From NCBI GenBank assembly GCA_900542905.1, contig UQPF01000001.1, positions 124,001 through 188,000 on the forward strand: 64,000 nucleotides of DNA, given 5' to 3'. The position numbers and the translations under genes are program-made. The notes beneath the pieces were generated by a model. That model was given only the letters and a program-made list of their open reading frames with translations, made no database searches and had not been told where the DNA came from. Positions 62,400-64,000 of the stretch are shown one piece after another. Every line of letters starts with the position of its first letter. Within the stretch, counting starts at the first letter, position 1. Source of the stretch: an uncultured Collinsella sp. (GTDB lineage Bacteria; Actinomycetota; Coriobacteriia; Coriobacteriales; Coriobacteriaceae).

Positions 62400-64000
62400 C
62401 TAGCTTTTGTCAACCAGCTTAACCTCAAACGCTTCCATATGCAGGGCTTCTCCAGTCGTGCCGGCGCACTCGCCCGATTTAACCCAATTGAGCCAGCCCT
62501 TGCTTTGCACATGAGCTCTATAGACGACGTCATAATGCTTGGCAAGATCACCCGTCAGCTTAACTTCAACAGCCTCTATGGATAGAGACTTTCCCGTAGT
62601 GCCAGCAGCTTTGCCGTTCTTGACCCACTCTTGCCAGCCGATATTCTGAACATGAGCTCGATACTCGATGTTACCGGAATACCCAAGGTCGGGCTTATTA
62701 ATCGTCAACGCCTCAACAGCAAGATTTCGACCAGTTGTGCCCGACGTCATGCCCTCATAAACAGGTTCCTGCCATCCAAGGTTTGAAACATGAGCCCTTA
62801 TTGAAAAAGTTCTCTGAATAGAGGGCCGACTCGTATCCCCTGGTGCAGGCGAACCCTTTTCAACCAAAACGACCTGGTATGCCTCGAGTCTCAAGCCAAA
62901 CCCAGTCGTTCCGGCAACCTGATCATTGCAGGCCCAGCCAAGCCAGCCCTTATCCTGAACATGAGCACGATAGTAAACGTCATAACGATTGGCCATCTCA
63001 CCAGTAAGTCGAATTTGAATTGCCTGGACAGACTTGCTCTGACCCGTAGTACCGGAGACTTCTCCCTCTTTCACATAGTCTTGCCAACCGTAATCGGAAA
63101 CATGTGTCCTGTACTCCAAGCTGCCGTCGTAGGGAACATTCTGAAGGTTGAGAGTAATAGCCTCGACAGCCTTGGACTGACCAACGGTACCAGAAACATT
63201 TCCGCCCTTGGAAGCCGACTGCCAGCCGTCATTCGAAACATGTGAAGTTGCCAAGACGTCAAGAGAGCCTCGCGACACCTTGACAACATCGTAGCCCGAC
63301 TCACTCTTCTTGTAATAAATCAGAGCGCCACTGTTGTGCGAATAGATAGCAAAGTCGTAATTTGCCGAAGCAAGTATGGAATCCGAAAATTCTACGAGAT
63401 AGCAAGAGTCGCCCTGCTTGCAAAGGGATCTGATTTCAGCATCCGTGTCTTCGGTAACTGGAGAAGCAAACCAATCCATAATCGAATAATCGATAACGGC
63501 ACCCGGCTTCAAGGCCTCGGCCTTCGTGGAATTCCAAAGACCACCAGCAGCATCAGCACTGGCCGAGTTATACGTACTAGACCCATAACCAGACAGACCG
63601 ATCTCCGGATTAAAGAAGAGAATCAGCTCCGCTGCAACGGAAGAATCGACATCGGTAATGCCAAGACGGTCAAGCTGTTCCTGCTTTTGGGGATACATGC
63701 CCGTCGGCGTGTTTGGATGCCCCTTGTAATAATACAAATAGTCATCGCCATAGATAACTTCAGTCAAGTTGGCATAGTCGTCAAAATTCTGCTCGTAAGT
63801 AACATACGTTCCAAGCAGCATCATTACCTTTTTGCCCTGTTGAGTAGCCGCATCAAAATAACCATCGTTAAAGTTGTACAGAGCCTTAAACGCTTGGACC
63901 GTGTCCTCTCCCCTATTCTGCAGGCTCGTAAGCATGCTCGAAACGTTCATCTTCTTAACGTTAGGGTCGGATGCGATCTTATTCGCAAAGGCATTATCGT
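62400..64000 (-). CDS. ChW-repeat surface protein, 5' end outside the window
   Basis: 532 residues visible, open to the edge. The C-terminal 300 residues hold six ChW repeats (each with a YRAHVQNxGWQ...GxxAGTTG...EAxxVKL pattern), as two sets of three. The ChW module occurs in secreted wall or adhesion proteins. The N-terminal visible part is not a known domain to me; YYKGHPNTP and SGYGSST recall the HP and S motifs of polysialyltransferase-type GT-B enzymes, only as an impression. No signal peptide can be judged. AT-rich. Confidence 0.7.
   Translation of the reverse strand, partial: DNAFANKIASDPNVKKMNVSSMLTSLQNRGEDTVQAFKALYNFNDGYFDAATQQGKKVMMLLGTYVTYEQNFDDYANLTEVIYGDDYLYYYKGHPNTPTGMYPQKQEQLDRLGITDVDSSVAAELILFFNPEIGLSGYGSSTYNSASADAAGGLWNSTKAEALKPGAVIDYSIMDWFASPVTEDTDAEIRSLCKQGDSCYLVEFSDSILASANYDFAIYSHNSGALIYYKKSESGYDVVKVSRGSLDVLATSHVSNDGWQSASKGGNVSGTVGQSKAVEAITLNLQNVPYDGSLEYRTHVSDYGWQDYVKEGEVSGTTGQSKSVQAIQIRLTGEMANRYDVYYRAHVQDKGWLGWACNDQVAGTTGFGLRLEAYQVVLVEKGSPAPGDTSRPSIQRTFSIRAHVSNLGWQEPVYEGMTSGTTGRNLAVEALTINKPDLGYSGNIEYRAHVQNIGWQEWVKNGKAAGTTGKSLSIEAVEVKLTGDLAKHYDVVYRAHVQSKGWLNWVKSGECAGTTGEALHMEAFEVKLVDKS

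Overview
The window looks like a chromosomal segment of a gut actinobacterium of class Coriobacteriia, most probably Collinsella or a close relative. This is an inference from gene content and style: a GC-rich core, a glyQ-glyS-PPDK-regulator-ppdK cluster, an AroE-AroK fusion, an RmlC-RmlD fusion, a rod-shape operon joined to the TIGR03960/TIGR03936 pair, and frequent TTG and GTG starts. No search was possible, so the genus is not proven.

Layout. Positions 23-9485 (minus strand) hold two housekeeping blocks: rpsP-khpA-rimM-trmD-lepB, then glyQ-glyS-PPDK regulatory protein-ppdK. dinB (9726-10940, plus) is convergent with the next operon. Positions 11035-14683 are a nested mobile element: an IS256/IS1249-like element (8-bp target duplication TCAAATGA) whose transposase gene is split by an intact IS21-like istA/istB element (5-bp duplication CTCGA). 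It landed between rsfS and that operon's terminator. Positions 14696-18696 (minus) are rplU-rpmA-obgE-nadD-yqeK-rsfS, with a clear promoter at 18739-18767. Positions 18764-28370 (minus) are an eight-gene operon, mreB-mreC-mreD-PBP2-rodA-DUF697-like-TIGR03960-TIGR03936. Positions 28486-34508 hold two membrane-anchored proteins (TPR and zinc-ribbon), a cyclophilin and a P-type ATPase.

Positions 34850-43297 (plus) hold a run of eight genes, aroF-tyrA-aroB-aroA-aroC-pheA-aroEK-aroQ, flanked by two tRNA-Arg genes. Together they encode every step from PEP plus erythrose-4-phosphate to chorismate, plus the committed steps towards Phe and Tyr. Only the final aminotransferase is missing.

Positions 43532-64000 are a surface-polysaccharide region: a Wzm/Wzt-type ABC exporter, two polyprenyl-phosphate-type glycosyltransferases, a YfhO protein, dTDP-rhamnose genes (rmlA, rmlB, rmlCD), several GT2 enzymes, DUF2142 and DUF2304 membrane proteins, a flippase, and an incomplete ChW-repeat protein at the right edge. 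From about 54.8 kb, and in a two-gene insert at 52368-53789, the DNA is visibly AT-richer than the core, which suggests transfer. That insert, a P-loop ATPase plus a DUF4869 protein sitting between rmlA and rmlB, is the best candidate here for an undescribed system.

No stretch longer than about 300 bases lacks a gene. I saw no CRISPR array, rRNA, T-box or riboswitch.
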